Shown here in pieces: positions 38,492 through 49,290 of a stretch of DNA of 64,000 nt; position 1 is the stretch's first letter, and the number at the start of each line of letters is the position of its first letter. Location: assembly GCA_013398955.1 (NCBI GenBank), contig VWPU01004897.1, positions 168,332-232,331 on the forward strand. The letters run 5' to 3'. The stretch comes from Callaeas wilsoni. Its lineage: Eukaryota > Chordata > Aves > Passeriformes > Callaeidae. Both the position numbers and the translations under genes were made by a program. The notes under the pieces are model-generated. The model searched no databases. It had not been told where the DNA came from and saw nothing but the letters and a program-made list of their open reading frames with translations.

Positions 38492-39085
38492 CTCTTGTGG
38501 TTTAACCCCAGCTAGCAACTAAGACACGGGAGTTAACTCACAGTCACTCATTCGCCCTTTCCCGTGAGACAGGGGAGAGAATGCGAAGGATAAAACTGAG
38601 AAAACTCATGGGTTGAGACAGAGTTTAACAGGTAAAACAAAAGCTGCTCACACAAGCAAACAGAAACAGGAAAATCATTCAGCAGTTGCCATCAGCAGGG
38701 AAGGTGTTTGGCCACTCCCAAGAAAGCTGGCCTCCATCCTGTCTAGCAGGTGCCTGTGAAGGCAAGTGCCAGAACTCCGAATGTTCCCCTTCCTTCTTCT
38801 CCCAGCTCATGTACTGAACGTGACAGCTTATGGTGTGGGATACCCCTGTGGTCAGCTGGGGTCAGCTGCTCTGACTGTGTCCCCTCCCAACACCTTGTGC
38901 ACCCCCTGCCTGCTCACTATGGAGTGGGGTGAGAAGCAGAAAAGGCCTTGAGGCTGTGTAAGCACTGCTTAGCAATAGCTAAAATATTTGGGTGTTATAA
39001 CACTCTTTCCATCACAAATCCAAAACACAGTCCCTTACCAGCTACTGTGAAGAAAACTAACTCTACCTCAGCACAAACTAGCTTA
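38492..39085 (-). mobile_element. Avian ERVL-class solo LTR
   Basis: The left end reads 'tgtggtttaaccccagctag' followed by 'caactaagacacgggag', with 'aaactcatgggttgagacag' and 'agtttaacaggtaaaacaaa' inside. The right end reads 'catcacaaatccaaaacaca', 'ccagctactgtgaagaaaac', 'taactctacctcagcacaaa'. This order matches the reverse complement of the widespread bird LTR beginning TGTCCTGGTTT...GGGATAGAGTTAATTTTCTTC and ending ...GTTGCCGGCTGGGGTTAAACCAC. The LTR is therefore in minus orientation and about 594 bp long, with no internal retroviral sequence seen beside it. Its termini are decayed and I could not find a target duplication. The family class (ERVL-like) is from memory. Confidence 0.85.
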
Positions 39086-41455
39086 CCAATGTAATTTTTC
39101 CTTTAGCCTCCTTTGATGATGCCAAAGAAAAAGATATATCTTGTTAAGTTCCCTTCTTAGCAAATACCTAGATATCTCTTAAATGTGTTTTTATCTACCT
39201 ATGCTTCCAGGCTGTGTCCATGGAATATGCCCTTCTGCCTATGTAGGGGTGTTAGCCTGAACCCTAAATATTCCCATGGTGTTAGCTCAGGTGGCTCCAC
39301 ATGACATGACATTCTTCAATTTAACATTACGCTGATTTCCCATCCTTTACTACAGAGCACTGGCAGGCATCAAGGGCTGGGCCAAGGGCAAGCTGAGAAA
39401 GTTCACAAGAAAAATAGTCTCCTGGGACCTATCCTTCCCCAGCCTCTTCTGTGCCACTGACATGAAACTCAAAATTATGGATGTGAAGTGTATGAAAAAG
39501 AAAAGATATCTTATTGTTTATAGAACTACTGATTAAAGGATTTCCTTCTGTTAATTAGAAAATAAATAAATACTTGAAGTGAACAGATGCAAACAAGAAC
39601 CCTCAAACTAATTCACTTTGGCTAATCAATTCCACACCGAAAATAAATTCTTGCAAATCTAAATCTTCACATGAACACATCTTTTCAGTAACATTTTCAT
39701 GAGGTCATTTGTTTCAGATTAATAAATTAGACAGTTCTATCAGCAGCATACTCACCAACATTAACCTCTTTAATCAACAGTTCATTTGCTTCATGGAGGA
39801 AAGTTGGCCTCCTCATGATTGCTATTTTCTGGTTAAGAATATACTGAAGCTGTTGAACACACAATACAAATGGGTTTCAAGAAGGGCTGGTGTTTATTCT
39901 GCCCAGTGGAGCATGCTGCAAAGCTTTCCTTGTACCCTGAAATATTGTGCTTTTGTCTGGTAAGTCTGTGTCAACAAAGCACGGGCAAAGCAATTTCTAG
40001 CACACGAACACTTGGAAAATAGAGGATCAAGGACCAGCAAAGAAATCTCAGAATGGGAGCATGTGTTCCTTTGCACTGAAAGTAATGAAAGCAAAATTCT
40101 GAAAGTAATGAAGGCAAAATTAATGTATCTTTATTGATATGTTAAATAAATTGAAGTTTCTTACCTATTTGTGTAATGACATCCACTGATCTAGTAGATT
40201 GAATTATACTGATATTTTATGTGTTCAACACATCCTTGAAATTTTAGATCTTGTAGGAAGTATTCAAAAAAGTAGTAGGAAAAGAGGGTGAAAGTTTGAA
40301 GTTCAACTTTCCCCACTGAAATCAGTGGAGAGGTTGCTATTGGTTTTAATGCATCAACCTCAGAATTGTGCTGATGCTCAGAAAGCATGAACCATCTGTA
40401 GGATGTTACTTTTCAGCCAAGGCCTTGCATCATATGAGCAAGAGCTTCATTTTCATGGGCAAGATCTCATCCTATGGCAAAAATTCTCACAGTCTCTTCT
40501 TATACTTGTGGGCTTTGGCGTGTGTGCTGCTTTTGTGCTGGACACATCCCAAGCTGAAAGGTGTTTGGTCCAGCCCAGCCTGCCCCTCCCACACTGGTGT
40601 CCCCCAGGAAGTGCCCAGGAGGGATGGTGTGTGGAGAGGGCACTGTGGCACTGAGGCCCAGCAGTTTAAACCTGACCTACCCCTGCCTTTTTGGCTGGCA
40701 GACAAAACACGTTTGCAAGTCAAAAGCTGCTTTCTTAACCAGCTCCAATGTGGGGGAGCCAATCATCAAAGCATGGTGTCTATTTTGGTCTTGTTTCATT
40801 GTGTGGGGTCTTTAAAATTAAGCTCTGAGAGGTTTATCATAAATTGAACTCTTCATTTTCAGAGCTGCTACAGATTGAATCATAAAAACAGCCCTTGGAG
40901 AGAGAATTTATAATCTTACTATGTAGTTTTAAGCTTAACTTTTAATTCCGTATGCAAACAAACCTGATTAAACATGATATCCAAAGAGGAAAACCGTGAG
41001 GTTTTTTTAATTTTCATTGACCTGAAGTTCACAGCTCAAATGCTTTCCACAGTGAGCCATGAAGAACTGTAACTGTGTGTATAGCCTTCAAAGCAAAATA
41101 CATGCTGTCATGTGGCCCTGATCCCAATTCCCTGCTCTGTATTGCCAGGTAAATGGTAGGTATTTGTTGCATACTCATTCCTTTGGGGCTTTTAAATGTA
41201 AGAAAATATCACTTTAAAAACTTGTTTCAAAATTTAGCGTCTTATACGTGCCCTAAACTTGTTTCACTACCAAGTTACAATGAGATTAAAAATAAAAATT
41301 CAGATCATCACTGGATTAATACTGGAGAACTCCTTTTCCAGGAGGAGCAAAAGGGGGATATATCCAGTGGATTATTGTTCATGTGCATGCAAGTGATAAA
41401 AATGAGAAAACTGAAATAGAAACCTTGTAAATGGACACTTTATTAAAATTGCTGA
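39086..41455. other. Unique sequence, no gene supported
   Basis: Nothing was recognised apart from a 23-bp direct duplication at 40076-40121. A 159-codon plus-strand frame at 40368-40847 overlaps several other open frames in a GC-richer patch (about 40550-40700) and has no recognisable domain. Confidence 0.5.
40076..40121 (+). repeat. Tandem duplication, 2 x 23 bp
   Basis: Two adjacent copies of a 23-bp unit beginning CTGAAAGTAATGAA and ending GCAAAATT, differing at one base (aaagc versus aaggc). A simple local duplication. Confidence 0.9.
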
Positions 41456-41622
41456 AGAAAAGAAAAAAGAAAAGAAAAGAAAAGAAGAGAAAAGAAAAGA
41501 AAAGAAAAGAAGAGAAAAGAAAAGAAAAGAAAAGAAGAGAAAAGAAAAGAAAAGAAAAGAAGAGAAAAGAAAAGAAAAGAAAAGAAGAGAAAAGAAAAGA
41601 AAAGAAAAGAGAAAAGAAAGGA
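41456..41622 (+). repeat. (AAAAG)n purine array with 25-bp higher-order period
   Basis: About 165 bases of pure purine. The basic unit is AAAAG, but every fifth unit is the variant AAGAG. AGAGA marks start at 41486, 41511, 41536, 41561 and 41586, exactly 25 bp apart, so the array is a 25-bp higher-order repeat of about five copies with a shorter final unit. The Lys/Glu/Arg frame through it is an artefact. Confidence 0.95.
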
Positions 41623-44140
41623 AAAAGACATAATGTCTCTAAGTGTTACAATCTGATTTACGAGTGAATGAAGGTGATGGCAATTCTTGATAAAAGGGAT
41701 TCAGGTATTCTTCATAATTATATTACTGTAATAAGTGGAGAGTGCAGTAAGATTTTAGTCTTCCATTGCTCTAAACACTCCAGTGAAAAACAAGTTAGCA
41801 AAAATATTCTGTGCTCCAGAGGGGGTGTTCGTGCTGTTTCAGGCTGTAAACATAGATGGAACAGATGATAATAGAGAATGGAAGAGGGAGAATGAAAAGG
41901 GGAATATGGAGGTTAAATACATAAGAATGAACATATGGCTAAAATTGATTGCAGCAATTTTTTCGGCTCCCCTCACACTGAATTCTTTAATCTTTCATTT
42001 CCTGGTTTATAAAGGAAAAGGAAATAATGAGAATGCAATTATTAATGCATATTCGTATGTCTGCCTGAGAGCATAGAATAGTTCTTTTCTTAATTTGTAA
42101 TTTAGCAATGTGCTGTGGAATGAACAATGAAATTCTCTTAGTCAGGAGTCTGGCTGTGACTCATTGTGAGGGATGCAAGCTCACAAGTCAGTCTTCTCTC
42201 CAGGTTTTAGGAAAGTCCTTCTGTTTCCAGACATTAGATGCTCTAGTACTCAGCAATCAAAAACACGGATGAGCTTTTGCAGAAGTAAATTCCTGGTTAT
42301 TTCTTGGGTTTTGCTGACAGATTTGTACATGCAGAAGAGTTCTGAATGGGACGCTCCACTGAACTGTCCATTTAAGAGTGTTTATAATGAACAAATGGAA
42401 AAAGTGCAGGTAAATGGCAGCATTAATAAGAGGCAACCCTGTTATGCAAACAAGTTTTAGTTAAAATGTTTACATTTCTTTTAAAATTAAAAATTAGGGC
42501 TTCAGAATAATTTTTAGTATTTAATTTTCTATTTCTATTCTCATTGAAATAACTGGACTGTAAGTGGACTTTTTTAAAATTTACTTTTATTCTTTCTTTG
42601 TCCAGTGTGAGACAAAGTAAGAAAAAATTTGTGTAAGATAATTCCATCAGAATTTAAAAGGAGAACAGGACATATGAATTTCAGTGCTAAGACCTCTAAG
42701 ACAGGAAAATGTGAGTGGGATGATAAAAGTGATTAACTGAGAGCATGTCCCTACGTGCTTTGGGCTTCAAGTCTTCAGCTGATGGAAGTCACTGCAAATG
42801 CACTGATTTCTTTCAAATCATGCCTGCAAAGGATCTGGCTCTTTAGTTTTAGTAAAGGTAGTCTAAGAATGCAATAAAAAATAGTTTGTATTGACAGGCT
42901 TTTAAATGACAATATTTAAAACAAAAACATATGATTACCAAAAAGAGTGATTTTCAATGTCTTGGTGCTACCAGAGAAAACCGTGTTATTGCAAGTGCAC
43001 AGGTCTTTTGTAACATCTCACAACCCATGAAGGAACGCCTTCCTGGGCTACTGCATCTCAACCTGATGTAATTTTCTCATTCCACAGAAGACTGTTCTCT
43101 GGATCTCAAGATTTCCATTTCTAGAGGGTTTCTCTCTTTTTATCTGTGAAAATATTACCTATGATTTGTAAGCTGCTGTTCAGTTTCCAAAAAACTCACA
43201 CATGCACAGAGTTTCACAGTGCCAGTGGCTTCACCCTGATGATCTCGGGCTCCTGTGAGATAGACTGATAACTGGCAAGAGCCATGCCAAGCTTTCCTGC
43301 CTCTTGGCCTCATGAAAGGATCCTTGGCCTTAAAGATTCCTTCCATTTTTCCTCTGGTATTAGATATATATCACATAGCTTCCTATAATCCCCACCTTGT
43401 CATATATATTTTCTCTTCCAAGGAATGCCCTGGGAGGAAAAATTATGTTTTTCCATCCCAGAAAACTCCCTTTCCATTCCCTTATTGAAGGCTTGTGGCA
43501 GAGCTGTCTGAAATGGTACTGAACCATGAATTTAAGCTCAGGCACAGAGGTGGCTGGCCACCACCTGCCTTACTGAGTTACATCCCTGGGAGCTCGAGTT
43601 TCAGCCTCTTGTTCTCTCCATGTGGAAAATGCTTCCCTGGAAAGAAGAGGGCATAGAGGGTTAATGTTTGAGGAATGCAGGGCCAGGATTAATGCTTGTG
43701 GCAATTAGTTACTCAGTGGAGCTGCCTGTGCACACCAATTTTCCTGAGGCTTGACACAACGGGGGATTTTACTTACCTGAAAATTCTCTTTTAACCTGAG
43801 AAGGACTCCAAACTTCAATAAAATTGGACACATACATAAGAACTTGAATCTTCTAACACTAAAGGAGTAAAATCAACTGTCTTTACAAAACCTGGCTTTG
43901 AAATACAACCCCGAAATATAACAGAAATAAACCAAGTAGAGAACAATCTTACTTTGAGTCCGGGAGAAGTCAAAACTCCTGATCTCTCACTCCCAACCTA
44001 ATTGCCACGCAGTGGTGGCTCCCTCCTGATGTGTGCAATCTGCTGAAAGTGAACTTGCAACACATGCAAAGAACATTTCTGGAATACACACACAGAACTT
44101 ATAATATCCATTATATGCCTCCTTCATGCAAAAGTAAACT
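41623..44140. other. Unique AT-rich sequence, nothing identified
   Basis: No gene or repeat family recognised. Confidence 0.55.
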
Positions 44141-44168
44141 GTATTTAAAGGCATTATACATGCTTGCT

Positions 44169-44180
44169 ATGTAATTACAT
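44169..44180. promoter_or_regulatory. ATGTAATTACAT palindrome (homeodomain-type site)
   Basis: A perfect 12-bp palindrome with a TAATTA core, followed at once by TTAATCA. TAATTA is the core recognised by many homeodomain proteins. The same 12-mer forms the centre of the palindrome at 62625-62640. It lies 48 bp from the X-box-like site at 44217. Function is inferred from motif only. Confidence 0.3.
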
Positions 44181-44216
44181 TAATCAGAGAGAGCTGCTTC
44201 CCTGCGTTCCCCTGCT

Positions 44217-44230
44217 GTTGCCATGGCAGC
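44217..44230. promoter_or_regulatory. RFX X-box-like site
   Basis: GTTGCCATGGCAGC differs at one position from the full palindromic RFX consensus GTTGCCATGGCAAC and satisfies GTNRCC(N)0-3RGYAAC-type spacing except that last arm base. Such complete two-arm sites are rare by chance. The surrounding 44140-44330 has no repeat signature. RFX factors bind such sites in ciliary, neural and MHC class II regulatory elements. Which, if any, applies is unknown. Confidence 0.4.
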
Positions 44231-46131
44231 ATCCCCATGTTTGCAAAGTGCAGGGCACCCACTCTTAATTATACTTACAAAGCAGCTACATTTCAAAGGA
44301 ATACAATAAATACAAAGTTGAACTGATGGTGCTGCACAGAAGTGATATGAACAAATATACTTTTATCACATCTGCATCTCATGCACACTTCACACCCATT
44401 ATTAGAGCATTCTGCTTAATTCCCTGGTTCCTTTTGTTCATTTATGGAAAACTCCAGATTTTTGTCTGCCAGAAAATGCAGTCTGTGTTGCAGGCCCCAG
44501 AATTATCTCTGCTTCTAACCTGGGAGCTGATTGTTATAAAACCAAAGAAATTGAGAGAGATCTTTTTATTTGTACTAATCAAAATATGACAATATGGTTT
44601 TTTATGTTTATTTACTTAACCACTGTAAAATGCCATCTCTGCTCTCCACTCCCACTGGTGCCCAAGTCACCCACCCAGAAAATGCCTAATGAGCTGCCCC
44701 CCTGCTGCAGTCACCTGTCTCAGTGCTACTGTGTCGGTTTTGGTGACAGCGAAGGTGACGCCATCAGTCTGAAGTGCCAACATGACATTGATCAAGCAGA
44801 ACATATTTCAATGCATGAACCACCAGCTTGGTGCAGCACACACCACCAGCACAGTCTTTGCTTCCTTGTGGATGAATAACATGGAAATTGCAGTTGATAT
44901 AAATTTACATTTTTACCCCTATAAAGAAACAAGGGATTCCCTCATTCTGAAATTAATGCTCTCCCTGAAGTTGAACGGAGCTTATACAGATGCTGGATTG
45001 CAGATATGAATTATGTATTTTCTGGGGGTGGAATGTCATGTAATTTTAGTGTTATTCAAGCCACAAAGATCCATCAGGGGAAAAGTAATTAGAATATTTC
45101 AGAGACCCAGATTTACATTTCTTAAAGCTTGTGAGCAAAATGAAATTGGCTGCCTCAAATTTACATGTCTGCAATCATACCATGAAAAACCTGTCAGACC
45201 TCAGCTTTTGGATCTGAAACCTCTGGGGGAAAACCAGGTGTTCTGGCAAATGATGGTGTTGCTTTGGTATCATTTGTGCACGGCTAATTCTGAAATAAAT
45301 GTGTGCTGAGGTGTAGGGGGCACTGTGTTACTGCATGTATATAAGCAGGTGTGGTAGAAGCCATCGGATCTGATTTACAAGACAGAAGCCTTATTTTCCA
45401 GCTTATTTATTTCTATTCTTAGTTTTGTTTTTCCTGTGTCTTTATTTTTCACCTTGTGCATGGGAAATTGTGGTGTTCTCAGCTGGGTGTATGCACTCAG
45501 CCACAGAAAAGTGAAGGAATTCTGCCTTCTCCATCAACCATGCTCTGACTTAATTATCTGGGTAAGCAATGTGGCCTGGATAAGCAGCAGGGCCTGGACA
45601 TGGCTGACATATAAGGACATGTGGGCAGTAATGATTCTTTTATTTTAAAAAGGAGAGCAATTCTACAATTTCACCTGTGACCTGTAGCCAGGTGCTGTGT
45701 ATTTTCGGGCTCTATTTGTTCTGTCCAGGTAGCTGCCACGGCTCCCTTAAAATTTCAGTGACTTCTAGATAGACTTTGAGTTTCATTTGACTCTAGCCTG
45801 CTGATATGGGTGGCAGAAGTCTTTGAGCTGCCTTGGCTGGAGCTGCGGATTGGACAGGAGGCTACAAAGCTCTTGCAAGGCAGGAGTCTGTTGTTTCTTG
45901 TACCACATATTGATTCTCAACACTGAACTCAACAGATACGTTTCATTTCCTTACTCTGACAACAGAATAAAAATAATTCCAGAGTGGTTTGGACTACCTT
46001 GTGCAGGCTCACATTTCCAGATCTTTTGGTCTGCAATAGTTTCCCCACAGTTCTGAGAAATGTACTGCTGAAAGCAGAAATGATGTGATTTAGACTGGTT
46101 TGTGTCTATAAGTACTTGGTAATACACACAG

Positions 46132-46162
46132 ATATATATGTATATATGTACATGTGCATGTG
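46132..46162. repeat. 31-nt alternating purine-pyrimidine tract
   Basis: From ATATATATG through GTGCATGTG every base alternates purine/pyrimidine without a break. It contains (AT)n and TGTACATG/TGCATG segments. A potential left-handed or cruciform-prone tract, or a decayed dinucleotide microsatellite. Confidence 0.85.
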
Positions 46163-46601
46163 AAGCCTGTCCCTCTACTGCCCTTATGTGGAGCACAGAT
46201 GTTACATAAGGCTTCCATCCGGGAACAGAGAAGCAGGGATATGACTAAGCAACAGAGCGTGACTTATGAATAACAAATTGTGCATATTCCCAAAGATATT
46301 TCTTTAGCTGATCTCCAAGGAAAGAAGTCTCCAAAATTAATACGTTTGAGAAAACTCCCATCTTCTAGAGGACTATGAGGAGATAGCGGAGGACAAAGAG
46401 CAAACAGAAAAATAGGCAGAATTTATTCCATAAATTTGCATTGCTCCTTGTAGATAACTCGTCTCTGGCAACGACTTCATGCATTGATTCAGATGATTAA
46501 TATGTGGGTCAAGAGTTTTCACCCACTGCACAGCAGTGAGATGAGTGCAGTGGGATTGAACTACAGCTTGCAGCTGAAGATGGAAAGCAAACTCCTTGCA
46601 G

Positions 46602-46614
46602 GCACCAGAGGGCA
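46602..46614 (+). promoter_or_regulatory. CTCF-like core motif
   Basis: GCACCAGAGGGCA matches the CTCF core (CCASYAGRKGGC-type) with one mismatch at the first C. It lies in non-repeat sequence. Binding is inferred only from the motif. Confidence 0.3.
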
Positions 46615-48763
46615 TTTTGAGGCAGATTAAATAGGGCGAGATCTAGCAAGTTCTATCTCCTGATTCTACTTGACCAGAAACCTGCATGCAGACACCTACA
46701 GCTTTATCACCCTCTTGCCTTGCTGCTTTGGGTTGTCAGTACCTCCTGTATGAACCAGCATCTGAAGATATCAGTTTGCACAGCAAGAGCCCTGTAAAGT
46801 GGCAGCATCAGCAAGGCAAGCACTTCTAAAATCTTTGAGCCAGTTCCTTGTCTGGAAGAAATCGGCAGAGCTCCATTCCCACCAATAAAGCTGTGCCAGA
46901 TGACTCCTGCTGGGACTTTAGGACTCAGATTTCTCAGAGAAAAAATCTAATTGACGATAAAATAAGAGAGGAGGAGGGAAAGCTTTTAAATGCCTGAAAG
47001 ATGATTTGGAGACAGAAAATGAAGGGCCAGGGGCAAAGAAACAAGGGCACATTTGAAATGATTCAGTAAGCTAATGGGGGAAAAGATGAAAGAAATATCA
47101 CAGATAATGAGAGAAGGGTGATTATTCTCCTTCTCCTCTCTTAATCCACGTTTTGTCAAAGCAATCATGATTTTCCCATGGAGACAATATGACTGTCTGA
47201 TCCAAGGAGCTTTCACTTAGGTAAGACATCTGCTTGCAATAGCAACCCCTCAGCCCTGGAATCCTTGCTCATCTTAGTGCTGATCAGGTGATTATACAGG
47301 GCCATTCATTATCTCCTGAATTTCTAAAATGCTCCCCTTGGAGCAGGTGTACCTACACAAGCACTGCAGGACAAAAGGCTCTGCTGAGCTCCAGCTCTCC
47401 TTTGCTGGTCAAACAAAGCTGAGTTAGTAAAAAGCCCTCTGCAGTTTATTGCAAGGGGGAGGACCCAGGGAAGGATGCCATGAAAGGTTGGCTCCAGAGT
47501 ACGGCACCTTTTTGGACTGAGCTCTTGAACTCAAGTTCTTTCATAGGCACCATGAGGCCAAGCTTTTCTGCTGACCTTTTCAGATGCTCACCAGTGGCGT
47601 GGCTCTTTATTTCCCCTCAGATCAACTGTCTCGTCTGTACTTGCTCTCTGTGCCGTTCCCCTTGTTTCTTCCCCAGGACAACACAGTGTGATCTCATTTA
47701 TTAGCCTTGTTAACAAGGCCTTGTTCTTTATCTTTTCTCCTTTCCTTTTGCTATCTTCTATTAATCACAATGTTTGCTTCAGCCTGTGCGTTTCACAGGT
47801 TGCCATGACATTATTTCTCCTCATGTAGGGCAGCACCCTCTGATGTAGATGGGCTCTTGCTTCCTGGGGACAGATATTTTGGGTCCTGAGTGCCAGAATG
47901 CTCAGCACAGTTCAAGGTTCCACCCAGTCCAATATGATGCTGATCTGGACAGTGAGAGCAGCCGATTTCACGGCTGATTGCAATTTGGGCCAGGCAGGTT
48001 GTGACCAAACCAAACTTCTGTCTGTAATGGATGCTAAAAAGTTTCATGATGTGGATAAAACTTTGATCTTCATCTTAAGCCTGAATGTAAAGAACCTAAT
48101 AATCTACCCCAAAGAAATGAAATTAACACCTGCAGCTTTCCCAGGACCAGTTCAACTGTGGACCAAGGCTAAAGTACTTGAAGTCCACTATTGAGGGAGG
48201 ACGGATGCATGTTTGAGCAGGCTACTGAAACCTTTAGTTGCAATAGAGCTACTACCTGATTTGGAAGGACTTCAAATATCTGAAAGATGAGCTCTGTGTA
48301 TATTTAGTATCCAATTATAAAAATAACTGAAATGAGTGCATGCTATAAATCTTTCCTCGATGATATTTGTGTCAGAACTGGTGATAAGGCATCAGCATAG
48401 AGATGACAATTTGAACAACTCTCCTTTTTTATGTCTCATTTAATATCTTAGACCAACTTTCCAAGCTTCCCTGCAGCTGTCAGCTCTGTTGAGATTTATT
48501 CACCAGCAATCAAGATTCCAGGCATTCCTAGGAACATTTACACTGACATGTTACCCTCTTCCCACTAACCCTCATCTATGCCCATGTCTTCCCTCTCCAG
48601 CTCCATGTCACTGCATTTTCTCGTTTCCTTAGGCAGGGCAGTGACTCTGCTTTCCTTTCAATATGCATTCCTGAACATAGCCACTCTGAGACACAGCAGT
48701 GGTGAAAAAGTGTCGCTATAGACATAGCAGTGTTTGGGTTTTTTCATTGGGATTGATTTATTT

Positions 48764-49290
48764 CATAGAATCATAGAACAGTTTGGGTTGTAAGGGACCT
48801 TTAAAGGTCATCCAGCTCAAGCTCCCTGCAATGAGCAGGAACATCTTCAATTAGATCAGGTTGCCCAAAGCCCTATCCAACGTGACTCTGAACATCTTCA
48901 GTGATAGGGTACCATATCCTCTCTGTGCAATATGTTCCAGTACCTGGCCATCCTTATAGTAAAAATTTCTTCCTAATATCCGGTTTGAGTCTGTCCTCTT
49001 TTAGTTTAAAACCACGTACCCCTTGTCCTATCACAACAAGCCTGGCAAAAAAACTCTATCCTCATCTTTCTTGTAAGCCCCTCCAGGTACTGGGAGGCTG
49101 CTAGAAAGTCTCCTCAAAGCCTTCTTTTCCAGGCTGAACAACCACAACTCTCTTAACTCCCTGTGCTCATGCGAGAGGCACTCCAGCTCTCTGAGCACCT
49201 TTGTGGCCCTCCTCTGGACCTGCTCCAACAGGTCTCTGTCTTTCCTGTGCTCATCCAGAGCTGCATGCAGAGCTCCAGGTGTGTTCTCTC
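48764..49290 (-). mobile_element. CR1 LINE, 5'-truncated, about 530 bp
   Basis: The 3' end is at the left and intact: 'catagaatcatagaacagtt', followed by 'gggttgtaagggacctttaa', 'aggtcatccagctcaagctc', 'gaacatcttcaattagatca' and 'ttaaaaccacgtaccccttg'. Toward the right the minus strand encodes RATKVLRELECLSHEHRELR and ELWLFSLEKKALR, the CR1 C-terminal block, and the copy is truncated at about 49290. The tail octamer is perfect (two ATTCTATG units on the minus strand), indicating a fairly recent insertion. Confidence 0.95.

Larger units (their letters stand above)
44331..48763. other. Unique sequence, no gene supported
   Basis: No gene or repeat family was recognised. It holds a 31-nt alternating purine-pyrimidine tract (46132-46162) and a CTCF-like site (46602-46614). 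Open frames of up to 98 codons show no domains. Confidence 0.5.

Noticed and set aside
40368..40847. 159-codon plus-strand open frame
   Set aside because: Other frames on both strands overlap it in a GC-richer patch, no domain is recognisable, and the length is within chance expectation.
41811..41828. Second CTCF-like word (ctccagagggggt)
   Set aside because: Too many mismatches to the core beyond CCAGAGGG.
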